Shown one piece after another: positions 1-10,824 of a DNA stretch of 24,276 nucleotides. A program made the position numbers and the translations under genes. The notes under the pieces were generated by a model. That model had not been told where the DNA came from. It saw only the letters and a list, made by a program, of their open reading frames with translations, and searched no databases. The DNA is taken from assembly GCA_001579985.1 (NCBI GenBank), contig LRSR01004970.1:1-24276 (forward strand), read 5' to 3'. Position 1 is the first letter of the stretch; every line of letters begins with the position of its first letter. This DNA is from Hypsibius dujardini (Eukaryota; Tardigrada; Eutardigrada; Parachela; Hypsibiidae).

Positions 1-66
1 CTGTCTGTCTGTCTGTCTGTTTGTCTGTATATCTGTCTCTTTATCTATCTATCTATCTATCTATTT
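1..66 (+). repeat. (CTGT)n then (CTAT)n microsatellite
   Basis: CTGT units with a few interruptions at 1-30, then CTAT units at about 44-63. It begins at the window edge, so its full length is unknown. Confidence 0.9.
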
Positions 67-482
67 GTGTGATCACGGAGAACAGACAGACAACAGCCAG
101 ACCGACAAACGGACATATTGAGAGGCCGTCACAGAGACAGATAAACAGAAAGAAAGACATAACGGGGCAAACAATTAGTAAGACAGAAGACAAACAGCCA
201 GACGGAAGCAGCTGACGGACTGGGAGACCGGCAGACAGACAGACATACAGGCAAGCAAATAAACAGATAGACTACAGTAAAAGAGAAAGGCAGGCAGACA
301 GGCAAAAAGACGGACACGGATAGGCTCATATGTAGGCAAACAGACAGGCAGACAGATACAAAGACAGGACAAACAGTGCGTTAGACAGACAGACAAACAG
401 ATAGACTGGCTGACAGTTAGATATATAGAACAGCATACAGGTAGATATTGAAAACCGACAGGCACACGACAGAAAAACAGCA
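67..482 (+). repeat. Degenerate CAGA-rich tract, no gene
   Basis: CAGACAGA and related variants on the plus strand with many substitutions, continuing from the microsatellite at 1-66 but with the strand sense switched (CTGT to CAGA). Open frames here are Cys/Leu/Ser-rich artefacts of the repeat. Confidence 0.8.
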
Positions 483-610
483 GACAAATAATTTTTTTTA
501 TCCATACTTAGCAATATTTTGGCCAGATGTTTTGTCTATTATATCTTATCACTTTTGTTCACGATATTTCTTTTGCCAGTTAAAACAACCATAATGTGTT
601 GTCTTTTCAG

Positions 611-818
611 AACTCATGTGCAGCCGCTCATAAAAACATCAGACTCAAGCAAGCTCCAACACTTCAAGTTCCGTTTGATTAGCAACAGCCTGGTTTTTAA
701 TTCCACCTTCGAATTTGAGTCTGCTAAGCTTGACATTTTTTCCCTCAGAAATACTAGTATGTTCGGGAAGCTTGATGTCGTTACCGCTTGCGTTGAGCGA
801 AAAAAGTATGCGTTATGA
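611..818 (+). other. Possible orphan terminal exon
   Basis: A strong acceptor (TGTTGTCTTTTCAG) ends at 610. One frame is then open for 68 codons to TGA at 816-818, with mixed composition (short motifs KLQHFKF, SLRNTS) unlike the low-complexity frames nearby. No upstream exon is visible and I recognise no family; chance is possible. Around it (483-610 and 819-950) I see nothing. Confidence 0.2.
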
Positions 819-952
819 TGTTGTCTTTCCTGTTAACATGTATTTGTAACTTTATGCACGTTTTTTTATTTGTTGGCTCATTTTTTACTCATCCATTCTG
901 CTGAGTGCCAACATTAACAGCTTCAACTTTTTAAGTGTGTAGGCTTTATTTA

Positions 953-1064
953 CACACGTGGCCAGATTACTGGGTGACAGAGTTCGAACCACTCTTTGAC
1001 TGGGCGCAAGCAAAATTGGGTGGCCCGAATTTGAGCCAAACTCCCAGTATTGTGGCCATGTGTG
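953..1064. mobile_element. M6 MITE-like element (112 bp, TA-flanked)
   Basis: CACACGTGGCCAGATTACTG at the left pairs with CACACATGGCCACAATACTG read from the right end. TA at 951-952 and 1065-1066. Only one copy is in the window, so the family assignment rests on structure alone. Confidence 0.6.
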
Positions 1065-1090
1065 TACTTACCGGATTTCTATGTATTCTA

Positions 1091-1370
1091 CCGTATTCCC
1101 CCGATCTCAAGGGACACTTTTATGCCCTACCAGTTAATTTCATCCACCCCGGATCTTATCTGTTCATCACCGTTTGCTATTGTTTACCTACAATCAATCA
1201 ATCAAATGGTTTAATGTGTGCGTTAAAAAATCCCGCTTAATCAATCAATCAATCGCTGCCAAGTTCGGCTTAAATTTCAACCAATCACGACACAGTGAAT
1301 CCGACTGAACAGTCAACCGATGACGGGAGGGGGTGGGGCTTAACTGTCCCTTGAGATCGGGGGAATACGG
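1091..1370 (+). mobile_element. M1 MITE, copy 1 (280 bp, TA-flanked)
   Basis: It begins CCGTATTCCC and ends with the exact reverse complement, a 26-bp terminal inverted repeat that includes GATCTCAAGGGACA. TA precedes it (1089-1090) and follows it (1371-1372), as expected for a TA target-site duplication. The interior carries two CAAT-repeat blocks (about 1192 and 1240). There is no coding capacity, so it is non-autonomous; Tc1/mariner-type mobilisation is inferred from TA and the inverted repeats. Confidence 0.85.
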
Positions 1371-1372
1371 TA

Positions 1373-2470
1373 CACAATGGTTGTTTAATGCGATTCCGAA
1401 GATAACACTTTTTTACGCTATGTTCGTAAATTATCGCTCGAACTGAATTGTCTCAATTTTAAGCTGTGTCCAATCAGCTGTGAGACCAGCACAAAATTCA
1501 GCTGAATGCTGGGCGGAAAAAAAAATTAAAAATTGCGGTCTCATATTTTTCAGTCCGTATTAGCAAGTTAAATATTGCGCGCCTCCTTGTTGTGCGGTTA
1601 TCCACAAAAATTGATTGATTGATTGTCGAATGATTTGCGCATCGATTTTTGTTTGCCTGAACCGTTAAATGGGTTAACGAACAAAATAATTTTCGTCATT
1701 CAACCAATCAATGCTATGGCGAAACCTTTAAAGCGGCTGCCGCAACAAGAAATTTCCCCGATTTTCTCCATCTCGAACAGGGAACCGAGGGGGACCAATC
1801 ATATTTTTTAAAATTATGGTTTGATAGTACGTATTCACGAAAAAAATTTAGGTCCGATGTCAGCCTGACGCAGGAAAATATCCCCTTGTCAGCAGTAAGT
1901 AGGACGCGCAGGCGGTCGACGTGCGCAGCCGTTGTGGCGGCTGTGCCACAGACAGACAGACAAAGCGGACAGACAAACACCAAGACGCTCTCCAGCACTT
2001 GAGAACTCCACACACACTGGGTCGCCACCTCGGCTCACACAATTTGAGGAGGTAAATTTATTTTAGCAATACAAAAACAAACCTAATTATATAATCTGAT
2101 ACCTTTAAATGTAATAGTTGGGATTTAATATTAAATATATATAAATATATATGAAATACGGTAAAATTTTTAAAATTAATTAATTGGGTAAAATATAATA
2201 AAAAATGTTTATTATCGTCAGCAGAAAAAAATGATAACTGCGATAATTAACATAAATAAGACACTGGGGGGACTATTTCATTCGAGCCGCGAAAACACCG
2301 AGGGAGTGAGTGAATTAAAAAATCACTTTGAATGGGTAATAAATATTTAGTCGTACATTAATTTTTTTTAATAGTAAAAAAAATAAATTGCTTTAAATAT
2401 ATCCGACGTAATTTAAATGACCGCGCAGAAACAAAACGTTTACATTGGAGCGGCATTTGTTTGTCAAATT
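1373..2470. other. No recognised feature, mostly AT-rich
   Basis: Short TTGA runs (about 1610-1625) and AT-rich sequence from 2041 onward. A 104-codon open frame on the minus strand (about 2028-1714) overlaps a short CAGA run and resembles no family I know. Confidence 0.5.
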
Positions 2471-2563
2471 AATAAATTTAACTGCGATAAATTTTATATT
2501 TAATAAATTTAACTGCGATAAATTTTATATTTAATAAATTTAACTGCGATAAATTTTATATTT
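2471..2563 (+). repeat. 31-bp tandem repeat, three identical units
   Basis: Units at 2471, 2502 and 2533, each beginning AATAAATTTAACTGCGATAA; the three units appear identical. AT-rich apart from the CTGCG core. Confidence 0.9.
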
Positions 2564-3230
2564 CTGTTTACCTTTTCGGGAAGTCGAGGGAAGAAGACGA
2601 AAAGGTGTTAGGCAGGAAAGTGAGGAAAAAAATGCAACAAAGTAGCGGCCGGGGACTCGGTCGCAATGTAAAAGTAAAAGTGTTGTAATTGTCCATACAG
2701 AGACAAGACTTTTCTTGGCAAAGGGAAAAATATCAAGCGCGCGCGATAAAGAGAAGAAATTAAAAGAGAAATTCTCAGAAAACTAAACACGTGTGGCGGG
2801 AACTTTGGAATATTTAAATCATATATCGACCGAAACGAAAAATCATATTTCTGTTGTGTCGCAAGGAGAAACCCGCCGTCGAGATTAGACGTGTGCGATG
2901 TATGTGTGCAGGGTTCCTCAGCTGGTCTGTCTGCCAGCCCCCTTTCTCTCTCGTTCTCTCGCTTTCTCTCTCTCTCACGCAGTTCTTGCCTGTCGATTAG
3001 AATAGTATTAACATTTTATCTGACGCTGATTGGAGGCTCGCGAGGCCGGTTGTTGGGGCTCCTCGCTTCATGATCAGCCGGCGCAACACAAATGGGGGGT
3101 TGTGCATATTCATGCCTGGAAACGGGGATATCGAATCAAATGAGTGCACGCTGGTGTGAAAGTGGATGGATGGAGAACCTCGGCGGGGCGGTTGAGAGTG
3201 TCAAGAAATTCGCGGCGTTTCGGTTTGCAC
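2564..3230. other. No recognised feature
   Basis: Moderately GC-rich from about 2860, with a CT-rich stretch near 2941-2980. No homology or splice-joined frame recognised. Confidence 0.5.
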
Positions 3231-3232
3231 CG

Positions 3233-3333
3233 ACACAGACACAGAAATAGGCACAGACACAGGCACAGACACAGACACAGACACAGACACAGACACAGAC
3301 ACAGACACAGACACAGACACAGACACAGACACA

Positions 3334-3334
<1 letters not shown>
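3233..3334 (+). repeat. (ACAGAC)n hexanucleotide array
   Basis: About 17 units of ACAGAC, almost pure from about 3265. It is directly followed by a TGTC array whose sense is complementary. Confidence 0.95.
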
Positions 3335-3420
<86 letters not shown>

Positions 3421-3424
3421 CCTG
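3335..3424 (+). repeat. (TGTC)n tetranucleotide array
   Basis: About 22 units of TGTC with occasional TGTT, joined directly to the ACAGAC array. Confidence 0.95.
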
Positions 3425-4043
3425 TGACAAGAGTATCCGGATCATCTTGTCCCGTATTTCCTGGTCCACTAATCGAGAACCCTCACTTTTCGCCTCACAC
3501 AGAGTGTCATAAAATTGTCTGCTCTCCCTTTTCCGGTCCGGTGATAAACAAAGTCCCAATGCGGAACTATAGCAGCGTTAAGTAACGACAGGCGCGACGC
3601 ATTAATCATGTGACCATTGGATGAGCGTCCTATCAATTGCAGATTTATAGTTTAACAGGGAAAAATTCGACCATTGCGTGTAAAGAGTTTTTTCTGAGCT
3701 GCTGATGTTCATGTGCAAACGGGATTTTACAATAATATCTAGAAAAAATACAAATCTTGACAAATCCAAAGTTTCTTTTGACATATTAGATATTTTAAAT
3801 GTTTTGGAATTTTTCAGTTTATTTAATATATAAGATATTAATTTAAATTAACACAAGGCTTATTGGATTAAAACAGTTGCGAAATTATTTTATTAAGTTT
3901 TTTTTCTTTTAATAAATAAAATATTTTTGAATTCTATTATTATTAACTAATATTAATATAAATAATATCAAATAATATCAAAATATTTTCTCCACCATTT
4001 TTATTATAACAAAATGCATTTTCATTCTGGTTTTTTCTTTCAG
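3425..4043. other. No recognised feature
   Basis: Ordinary sequence to about 3780, then strongly AT-rich with poly-T runs. Confidence 0.5.
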
Positions 4044-4201
4044 TTGACAGAGCGAGACAAAAACTAAGTCCTCTTCAAATTCGCGTCGGAATATGCCAAG
4101 GCCAGCTGACGTGCCAACTTAGATCACGTGCAGCGACCTTCCCATTAGCACACTCCTCACGACACAAACATGAAGATGCATTTTCCGTGATTTTTGAATA
4201 A
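4044..4201 (+). other. Possible orphan terminal exon with overlapping AATAAA
   Basis: Preceded by the acceptor TTTTTTCTTTCAG ending 4043. One frame is open for 51 codons to TAA at 4199-4201, and AATAAA (4197-4202) overlaps that stop. Composition is mixed rather than repetitive, but no family is recognised and no upstream exon found. Probably chance. The following 4202-4374 holds nothing recognised. Confidence 0.15.
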
Positions 4202-4376
4202 AGTGGTACAATTCAGCCCTAGAAGCATAAATTTGGCCCTTTCTGCGTGTGAACAAAATTTGTCATGGGGTCAAAATAAAGGACGTTTAAAAGCACCAAA
4301 TTGATCTTTCTATCTCCGCTATAAGCGACGTAAGCGAAGAGAGACCACCCAAGATGAACATCACAATTTTTATGTA

Positions 4377-4670
4377 CAAGGTAAAACTCCCAATGCTGCG
4401 CAAGTGTTGATTTGGCATAAATGCCGCGCACGACAGGGCAAACAGCGAACAATCGTGGCGTAAATCAATCAAAAAAACCACAAGGTTTCTTTTTCGTTTT
4501 CCATTATTGAAAAATTGTATTTTCGATTGATTGTCAAAGTTATTGGCACACATGTTTGCCCGATTTATTTATGATATTTTGAAGTCACAACATCGACAAA
4601 CAGTAAAAGAAGTGTGCGAACGCGGCATTTACCATTTCCGAACTTGCGCAGCATTGGTTGATTCACCTCG
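4377..4670 (+). mobile_element. M3 MITE, copy 1 (294 bp, TA-flanked)
   Basis: The left end CAAGGTAAAACTCCCAATGC and right end GCATTGGTTGATTCACCTCG are inverted repeats, continuing with TGCGCAAGT/ACTTGCGCA and ATAAATGCCGCG/CGCGGCATTTA. TA flanks lie at 4375-4376 and 4671-4672. The interior is AT-rich and non-coding. Confidence 0.8.
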
Positions 4671-4672
4671 TA

Positions 4673-4949
4673 CCGAAATCTCCCGATCTCAAAGGGCACC
4701 TTTTTGCCCTACCAGTTAGTTTGATCCACCCTGGTTCGTATCTGTTCATCACCGTTTGCTATTGTTCACCTACAATCAATCAATCAACTGATACGATGTA
4801 TGTCGAGAAATTCCACTTGATCAATCAATCAGTCGCTGCCAAATTGGTCTTAAATTTCAACCAATCACGACACAGTGAATCCGATTGAACAGTAGCCGAT
4901 GCCTGGAGGGGGTGGGGCTTAACTGTCCCTTCAAATCGGGAGATTACGG
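4673..4949 (+). mobile_element. M1 MITE, copy 2 (277 bp)
   Basis: Same orientation and interior as copy 1, with diverged ends (CCGAAATCTCCCGATC at the left, GGGAGATTACGG at the right). TA is present on the left (4671-4672), but the right flank reads TTTT. The left TA is shared with the right end of the M3 element, so the two elements abut. Confidence 0.8.
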
Positions 4950-5751
4950 TTTTGTGTTCAAAAAGCCAGCTGGTGCTTTCTCCTCGTCCTTTTTCACACC
5001 AATCTCTCGCCTCGTGCACGTGAGGGTCCTCGCGGCGGGGCTTTATCATCGATAATTACCGACCCATCAAATCACTTTTGCTTTGTGCGGTATAATAAGT
5101 ACAGGGAGTTCGCCTAATATTTTAGTTATATACCTTAATATTTTAATGTACTGAAATAAAGCGGAAATAGTTTTAATGATTACAATTTTAGCCAGAAATG
5201 ATTTTAATGAATATCATTTATCAATATTAAAATTCAGCACGATGAAAAACACTACTAAAAAAAAACAGTAAAATATTAATATGCTTCGGTAATTTTAATT
5301 TACTACACTGATAGTCCTTTTAACTTCTATTAAAATCGACAAACCCAAATCTAATATATATATATATATCCTTTAATAAAATCATTAATTATACTATCAG
5401 CAGGACGTGTGTGAAAGAGTAACTAATTAGGCAAAATCCCCTTAGTGTATTATGCATATAAATAATATATCGAGAGATAACATGCGGGCAAAAACTGGTA
5501 AGATCTCGGTGGAGCTCGATGGGCTGCGGCTGCAGTCGCTGCATTATAATATGCGCCTTTATCAGTACGAACATACTGTCCTTCAAACGGCTTTCTCCGG
5601 CTTTGCTTTTCCCTCATCTCTCTTTCTGTTTCTGCGTGGATAGAAAAGTCGTTTAAGATGACGTGGCTTTTGTCTGCTGACGCGCGCTCTCTCTCACCCA
5701 CTCTCGTCTAGGCAATTTCGATGCGCCTGCAGACTGACCTTCATTTTGAGT
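4950..5751. other. No recognised gene
   Basis: AT-rich at 5090-5470, including a TA run at about 5356-5370; more balanced after that. Overlapping open frames on both strands at 5450-5700 are short and unfamiliar. Confidence 0.5.
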
Positions 5752-5823
5752 GAGAAAGAGAGAAGCCGGGGAGAGAAGCCAGGGAGAGAGAAGCCAGGGA
5801 GAGAGAGGCCAGGGAGAGAGAAG
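5752..5823 (+). repeat. GA-rich minisatellite, about 18-bp unit
   Basis: GAGAGAAGCCAGG and close variants are repeated four times (about 5769, 5787, 5805 and just before). Confidence 0.75.
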
Positions 5824-6900
5824 CGCTTTCAGAGACGAGTCAGTTGACGTGGAAATAGGTCTCGTCAAAATACGCGACGGCCGGGGAAGGAGGCTCGACA
5901 CCGGAAGAACTTGTGCGATGTATTCAAGAGGCGGCGGATGGAATGAACGCGCGCCTCTCCCTAGCCGATTTCATAATTTAATAACCGGGAAAAATAAAGG
6001 CTTGGCTGATTGGTGCGTGTGAAGTACAGTGGGAGAAGGGGACACTAAAACAGGGAGCAAAAAAGGGGGTCTTTTTGATGGGAGGGAAAAGTTGGGATGA
6101 AATTTAAAGCGCGAACTTCCGCCTGTGTTGGGACTACAACTTTTCGGCATTGTGATAAAGGCTGTAACTCATAAAATGTGTGTAAATGAATTTATTGGAA
6201 TTTATTTTTTTAAAGTATTTTAATATTTGGCCAACAAAGCTGTTTCATTTGTCAGTATATTTTTAAAATACGTATATACGTTTATCGATTTATCGACAGA
6301 CAACATGACCATCAGTGTAAAATAGCATATTGTGTATTAATCTTTCACGTTCAGTTCAGTTCATTTCGGCGTGCCAGAGGTTTAAGGCGAGTGCAGCAGC
6401 GTGTACGGCATCACTATGGGCAGACACACAGGCACACAGCGCGTCGAGTGGCGCGGCGACAGACAACACACAGACGACAGACAGACCGAATAATAACAAC
6501 AGCAGCACACTCGCTCGCACCCACACACAGGCAGACAGCCGGAACAGTAGACAAGCCGGTCGCGTTCTCGGCTGAAGCGACGTCAGCGTTTCATTTCAAT
6601 CAACCACCAATCCATCCGTCTAGCCAAGCGTCGAACGCGAACGGCCCACCATAATATTGACAGTGACGCTCACAAACATGAAAGGAGAGGGACTTTGCAA
6701 AGCTTCAAGTGTCTCCCTTCGCGCATGTTTTATTGGATGGTTCGCTGAGTCGCCTCGCCTGAGGTTAAAAGCCGGCTACTTCGACGACGAGGACGAGGAC
6801 CACACACAATTAGGTCCCCGCTTGCGTGTTCCAATTGTGTAAACAGTATATATATATGTGTGTCTGATCATTGTTAGACTTTGTACCATCTGTGCTGTGG
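5824..6900. other. No recognised gene; short CA/CAGA-rich stretch
   Basis: CACACA and CAGACA motifs at about 6420-6545; otherwise unremarkable. Open frames of 60-90 codons do not resemble known families. Confidence 0.5.
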
Positions 6901-6903
6901 CTG

Positions 6904-6956
6904 TTTCTCTGACCGTCTGCCTGTCTGTTTGTCTGTTGTCTGTCTGCCTATCTCAG
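6904..6956 (+). repeat. Short TGTC/TGCC tract
   Basis: CTGTCTGTTTGTCTGT-like units over about 50 bases. Confidence 0.75.
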
Positions 6957-7124
6957 CTGTCTTGTCACGCGTTGTCAGCGTGGTCGTCTTTGAGATATAG
7001 TGAGAAGGGTCGACTTATCGTCCGCCCATACTCTCGGTGGTCGAGAAACAGCGATCCGATCGATCAAGTGCTTTGTCTCAATAAAATGGCAGGTTCGATT
7101 TCGCGGTTTTTATTTAAGTTACTT

Positions 7125-7500
7125 TAAGGAGGCCGAAAGGAAAGGGACAGACAGACAGAGAAATCGCTCTTAGATAAACGGCACGAACCGGAAGGACGAC
7201 CTAGGAGAAAGTGAAAGGCACTGCGGGAAACAGATGCCTGATCTGCCATAGACAGACATAGACTGGCAAGAAAGGCATAAAAACACCCCATAGACAGAAA
7301 ATGCAGGCAAACTGGAACGTGATGGTAGGCGTGTACAGTTCCGGATAGACAAGCAGACAGGCGGACTGTCAGACCAGCAAACAGGCAGCTAAGGCAAGCA
7401 GGCAGCGAGCCAGTGAAACGGGCAGAGAGGCACCAAGGCAGACAGACAGACACATAGACACACAGATAGACAGGCACTCAAGTAGACAGACATTCAAAGA
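7125..7500 (+). repeat. Degenerate CAGA-rich tract
   Basis: Interspersed CAGACAGA, GCAGGCAG and related units over nearly 400 bases, similar in texture to 67-482. Confidence 0.75.
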
Positions 7501-8009
7501 ATAAAAGGAACAGTCAAACAGTTGAACATGACACAGAAAGGAAAGCAGATAACCGAGTAGTCTCACTCAAAATAGAGCAGTCTTACTCGTTAGTAAGAAA
7601 AATCTTCAGAGAATTTAGATAGGTTTTAAAAAGGCATCTGGGTGAGCGCATGGTGCGGACTACAGGACTTCTGGTTTCGGTTCAGACGACGCCACTGGGG
7701 TATCGCAGCAGACCTGGCGACTTTGCATACTCGCGGTAGTACCTCGCTAACCCATAACCAATGGTGGCTTCTGTCATCGAGATGAGCTGTGTAACTAATA
7801 CCCGTGATTTCAGCGTTGATTAGCATGATTGCGGCAAGCCTTCGGTCCCCACATTCGAGCATACCAAAATCTGACATCGAACATGTGCACCCATTATGGC
7901 AAAAAATTGCAACACCAAGAAGAATGGCATATATCAGCGAGTACGCGGTAATCGACGGTCTCCAAATGTAACAAAGGATTCCGAGGTTGTAATTTTTGTA
8001 CAAACGTAT
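7501..8009. other. No recognised gene
   Basis: GC-balanced unique-looking sequence. A minus-strand frame (about 7980-7626) is open but matches nothing I know; its extension through the adjacent hexanucleotide array is an artefact. Confidence 0.45.
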
Positions 8010-8096
8010 CTGTGTGTCTGTGTCTGTGTCTGTGTCTGTGTCTGTGTCTGTGTCTGTGTCTGTGTCTGTGTCTGTGTCTGTGTCTGTGTCTGTGTC
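8010..8096 (+). repeat. (TGTGTC)n hexanucleotide array
   Basis: About 14 units of TGTGTC. It is the reverse-complement class of the ACAGAC array at 3233 and the ACACAG array at 8800. Confidence 0.95.
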
Positions 8097-8799
8097 AGTG
8101 ATATGATAGTCCAATAAAATCTTTTCCAATAAACTGAGGCAATGTTCGTGGCAACCTCTACTCCATGAAAAACTCCCCTTCTGGTCTGGAACCCCCTAGA
8201 ATTTTCTTCGAATACCACGTACGTAGTAACCGCCGAGATCTTCTTATCTCTTACAAGCAGATGCTCAACATTTTTAACGGTCCCCCTTCTTCGGCCTTCT
8301 GCTCCCAATCCTGGAGACTTCTCTATAACAATGTCCATACAGAAATAGTTTAGCGACCCCGCGACACCCGAGACAAAGACGGAAAGGCACCCTCATATAG
8401 TTTTCAATAAGCCTGCCATATTTGCCATTTTGTATGGCCTTTCTAAATGTGCTATCAGAAAATCGGTCCTTCCACGGGTGAGCGCTTTCTATCACCTTTT
8501 CAGGCCTCACAGACAGGGGACCATATAAACATATGAGTGTGTATCACTGCTGTGAATTGAACGGAACAGAAATGAGCGCAGCTTTCGCTCGGTCGCTCAT
8601 CGATCGACGGCCGTTCCAACGGGATGGATGGCCGATTTTGCGAGAACCTCTTGTGTGCTTGTGTCTGAATGTCTGTGTGGCATGTGTAGCAAAACGACAG
8701 CTGTAAATCTTGCAATCTTCAGCCTCACCAACGTAAATTGCTCAGGCCGAATGTTGGGGTACCGTTGTATTTTTCGCTGATTTAAGGGCGCAATACCCT
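8097..8799. other. No recognised gene
   Basis: Unique-looking sequence lying between two hexanucleotide arrays of opposite sense. Open frames on both strands are under 80 codons once repeat-derived extensions are removed. Confidence 0.45.
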
Positions 8800-8932
8800 C
8801 ACACACAGACACACAGACACACAGACACACAGACACACAGACACACAGACAGACAGACAGACACACAGACACACAGACACACAGACACACAGACACACAG
8901 TCACACAGACACACAGACACACAAATAGACAG
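8800..8932 (+). repeat. (ACACAG)n array with an ACAG core
   Basis: ACACAGAC units flank a short ACAG tetranucleotide stretch near 8849-8861. Confidence 0.95.
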
Positions 8933-9546
8933 ACAATATATGTATACTCCTTTTTGTATATAAAATCTGTCATTCAATATTTAAGAATATATGATTATTA
9001 ATTTAGTGAATTCCATTTGATTGAATTAGCAAATAAAGTAGAGTCTAAATGAAATTTTCAACCTACATTGTACACAGGGAATAGAGCGCGACAGGAAGAG
9101 CACAGCGCCGTCTACTGGGGAATGGCCAACTTTTTTCAGAGACGAAAATGAGCAGGAGAAACACCCCTGTATTTTCTTTCATAAAACTGCAGTGGACGAT
9201 GATAATGGGCGGGTTTCCGAGGCAGTTGCCCCGCCGCGTACGTTTTCCCAACGAAATATTAACCCATTAACGCTCAAAGTCGTACGACAAGGCGCAATCC
9301 GAATTTTCACGCAAGCACGGTTTTTGTGTAATTTCATCAAACTCAATTGATTTTGAGAGTTGCTGTGGTGCTGAACATTTTGAGATCCTGTGTTGGTCAT
9401 TTTGTGTTTGACTAAGATTCGGCAGAAATTGGCAACAATTGGCCATTGACCTTTTTTAAATGAAAAATTACGAAGACTGTGAGCTGACCAAAATGTATAA
9501 AAATAAATACGTGCTGACTAAAAACTGGCTACTATGAAGACTTATC
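8933..9546. other. No recognised gene
   Basis: AT-rich at both ends, balanced in the middle (9080-9250). Nothing recognised. Confidence 0.5.
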
Positions 9547-9556
9547 AATTGATTGG

Positions 9557-9596
<40 letters not shown>

Positions 9597-9601
9597 CTGA
9601 T
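9547..9601 (+). repeat. (TTGA)n microsatellite
   Basis: About 12 units of TTGA, the purest example of the ATTG/CAAT tetranucleotide seen all over the window. Confidence 0.95.
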
Positions 9602-9814
9602 AGTTTAACCAAAAAGGGTGCGGAGCAGTTCAACAGACACTTTTCATCGGCGACTTTTTTCTCATTCGGCAGTGTACAGTGGTCAGCTAATTTTTTTTCG
9701 AAATTCACCAAAAGAAAATTAAAAATAACTTTTGTTTCCTAAATGAGCGGAACTATGCAAGGAGAAGATACTTTTGGCACTGACAGCGAAATCGGGCGTT
9801 CATGGGGAAACTTC

Positions 9815-10500
9815 GGACGTTTTTCAAATGTGCAATGCAGAATGCCTCCGCTTTATTTTTTAAAATTAATGAAATGTTAGTGATCATTTATGAAATTCAT
9901 TTCATTGATGATTAGATTCATTTCATTTCATTGGCGATTAGATCCAAACTGTTGTTTGGCGAAATTTCAAAGTTGAGAAAAGAATGGGAAAATCCCATGA
10001 TTTGTCATGATTTTCACTGTAAAAATGGTAGCGCATCGAAATGCATTAAATAAAATTATTTAACATCATCCCATTCTAAATTTAATTTGGATTCAATCGA
10101 CATCAACTAAATAATTTTCGGATGAAAGGGGCGGGGCTGTGGGATCTTAAAAAATGGCTGAAAATTCCAGCGAAGCCATCCAGAATTGACATGTAGCTCC
10201 GCCCCCTGATATAGGAGAAAAATATCTGGTTATTGTCAATCGATTTCAAATTGAATTTGGGATGAAATAGTGTCAAAGAATCATATTTAGTGCATTTCAA
10301 TGAGCCACCATTTTTGCAGTGAAAATGAAAAAAATCATGACAAATGGGATTCTTCCATTTTTTTCTCAACTTTGAAATTTCGCCAAAAAAAGTTTGGTTT
10401 TGATCACCGATGAAACACATTTTTTAAATCATCACTAATACTGTACTAATATAAAAAAACAAAGCGGAGGCATTCTGCGTTGCACGTGTGAAAAACGTCC
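9815..10500. mobile_element. Fold-back element with arms of about 290 bp
   Basis: GGACGTTTTTCAAATGTGCA at the left end is matched on the opposite strand by GGACGTTTTTCACACGTGCA at the right end. Both continue through AGAATGCCTCCGCTTT, TTTGGCGAAATTTCAAAGTT and TCATCCCATTCTAAATTTAA-like segments almost to a GC-rich centre (about 10128-10205). Arms have diverged by substitutions and small indels, so the element is old. The target duplication is not clear. No coding sequence is seen. Confidence 0.75.
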
Positions 10501-10544
10501 TTACTGATAAGGAGGGAAGGCGTTCACATCGATCCGGGTCCTAC

Positions 10545-10824
10545 CCGTATTCCCCCGATCTCAAGGGACACTTTTTTGCCCTACCAGTTAATTTGATCCA
10601 CCCCGGATCTCATCTGTTCATCACCGTTTGCTATTGTTTACCTGCAATCAATCAATCAACTGATCTAATTTGTGCGTCAAGAAATCCCTCTTAATCAATC
10701 AATCAATCGCTGCTAAGTTGCGCTTAAATTTCAACCAATCACGACACAGTGAATCCCATTGAACAGTCAACCGATGACTGGAGGGGGCGGGGCTTAACTG
10801 TCCCTTGAGATCGGGGGAATACGG
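10545..10824 (+). mobile_element. M1 MITE, copy 3 (280 bp)
   Basis: Full-length copy with intact 26-bp inverted ends, nearly identical to copy 1. The left flank is CTA plus one extra C; the right flank TA (10825-10826) is also the first two bases of the 92-bp tandem array. Confidence 0.85.

Noticed and set aside
959-1060. tRNA-like B box (GGTTCGAACTC on the minus strand)
   Set aside because: No cloverleaf can be formed, and the sequence is explained by the inverted arms of element M6.
3110-3559. Open frames of about 120-150 codons on both strands
   Set aside because: They are translations of the ACAGAC and TGTC arrays (Cys-Leu, Arg-His and Thr-Asp-Arg-Gln repeats), not proteins.
7626-8338. 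Minus-strand frames with long Thr-Asp or Gln-Thr repeats
   Set aside because: The repeats come from the hexanucleotide array at 8010-8096; the non-repetitive ends match no family.
8597-8977. Cys/Val/Ser-rich minus-strand frame resembling a cysteine-rich secreted protein
   Set aside because: It is the translated ACACAG array, with no signal peptide or cysteine framework.
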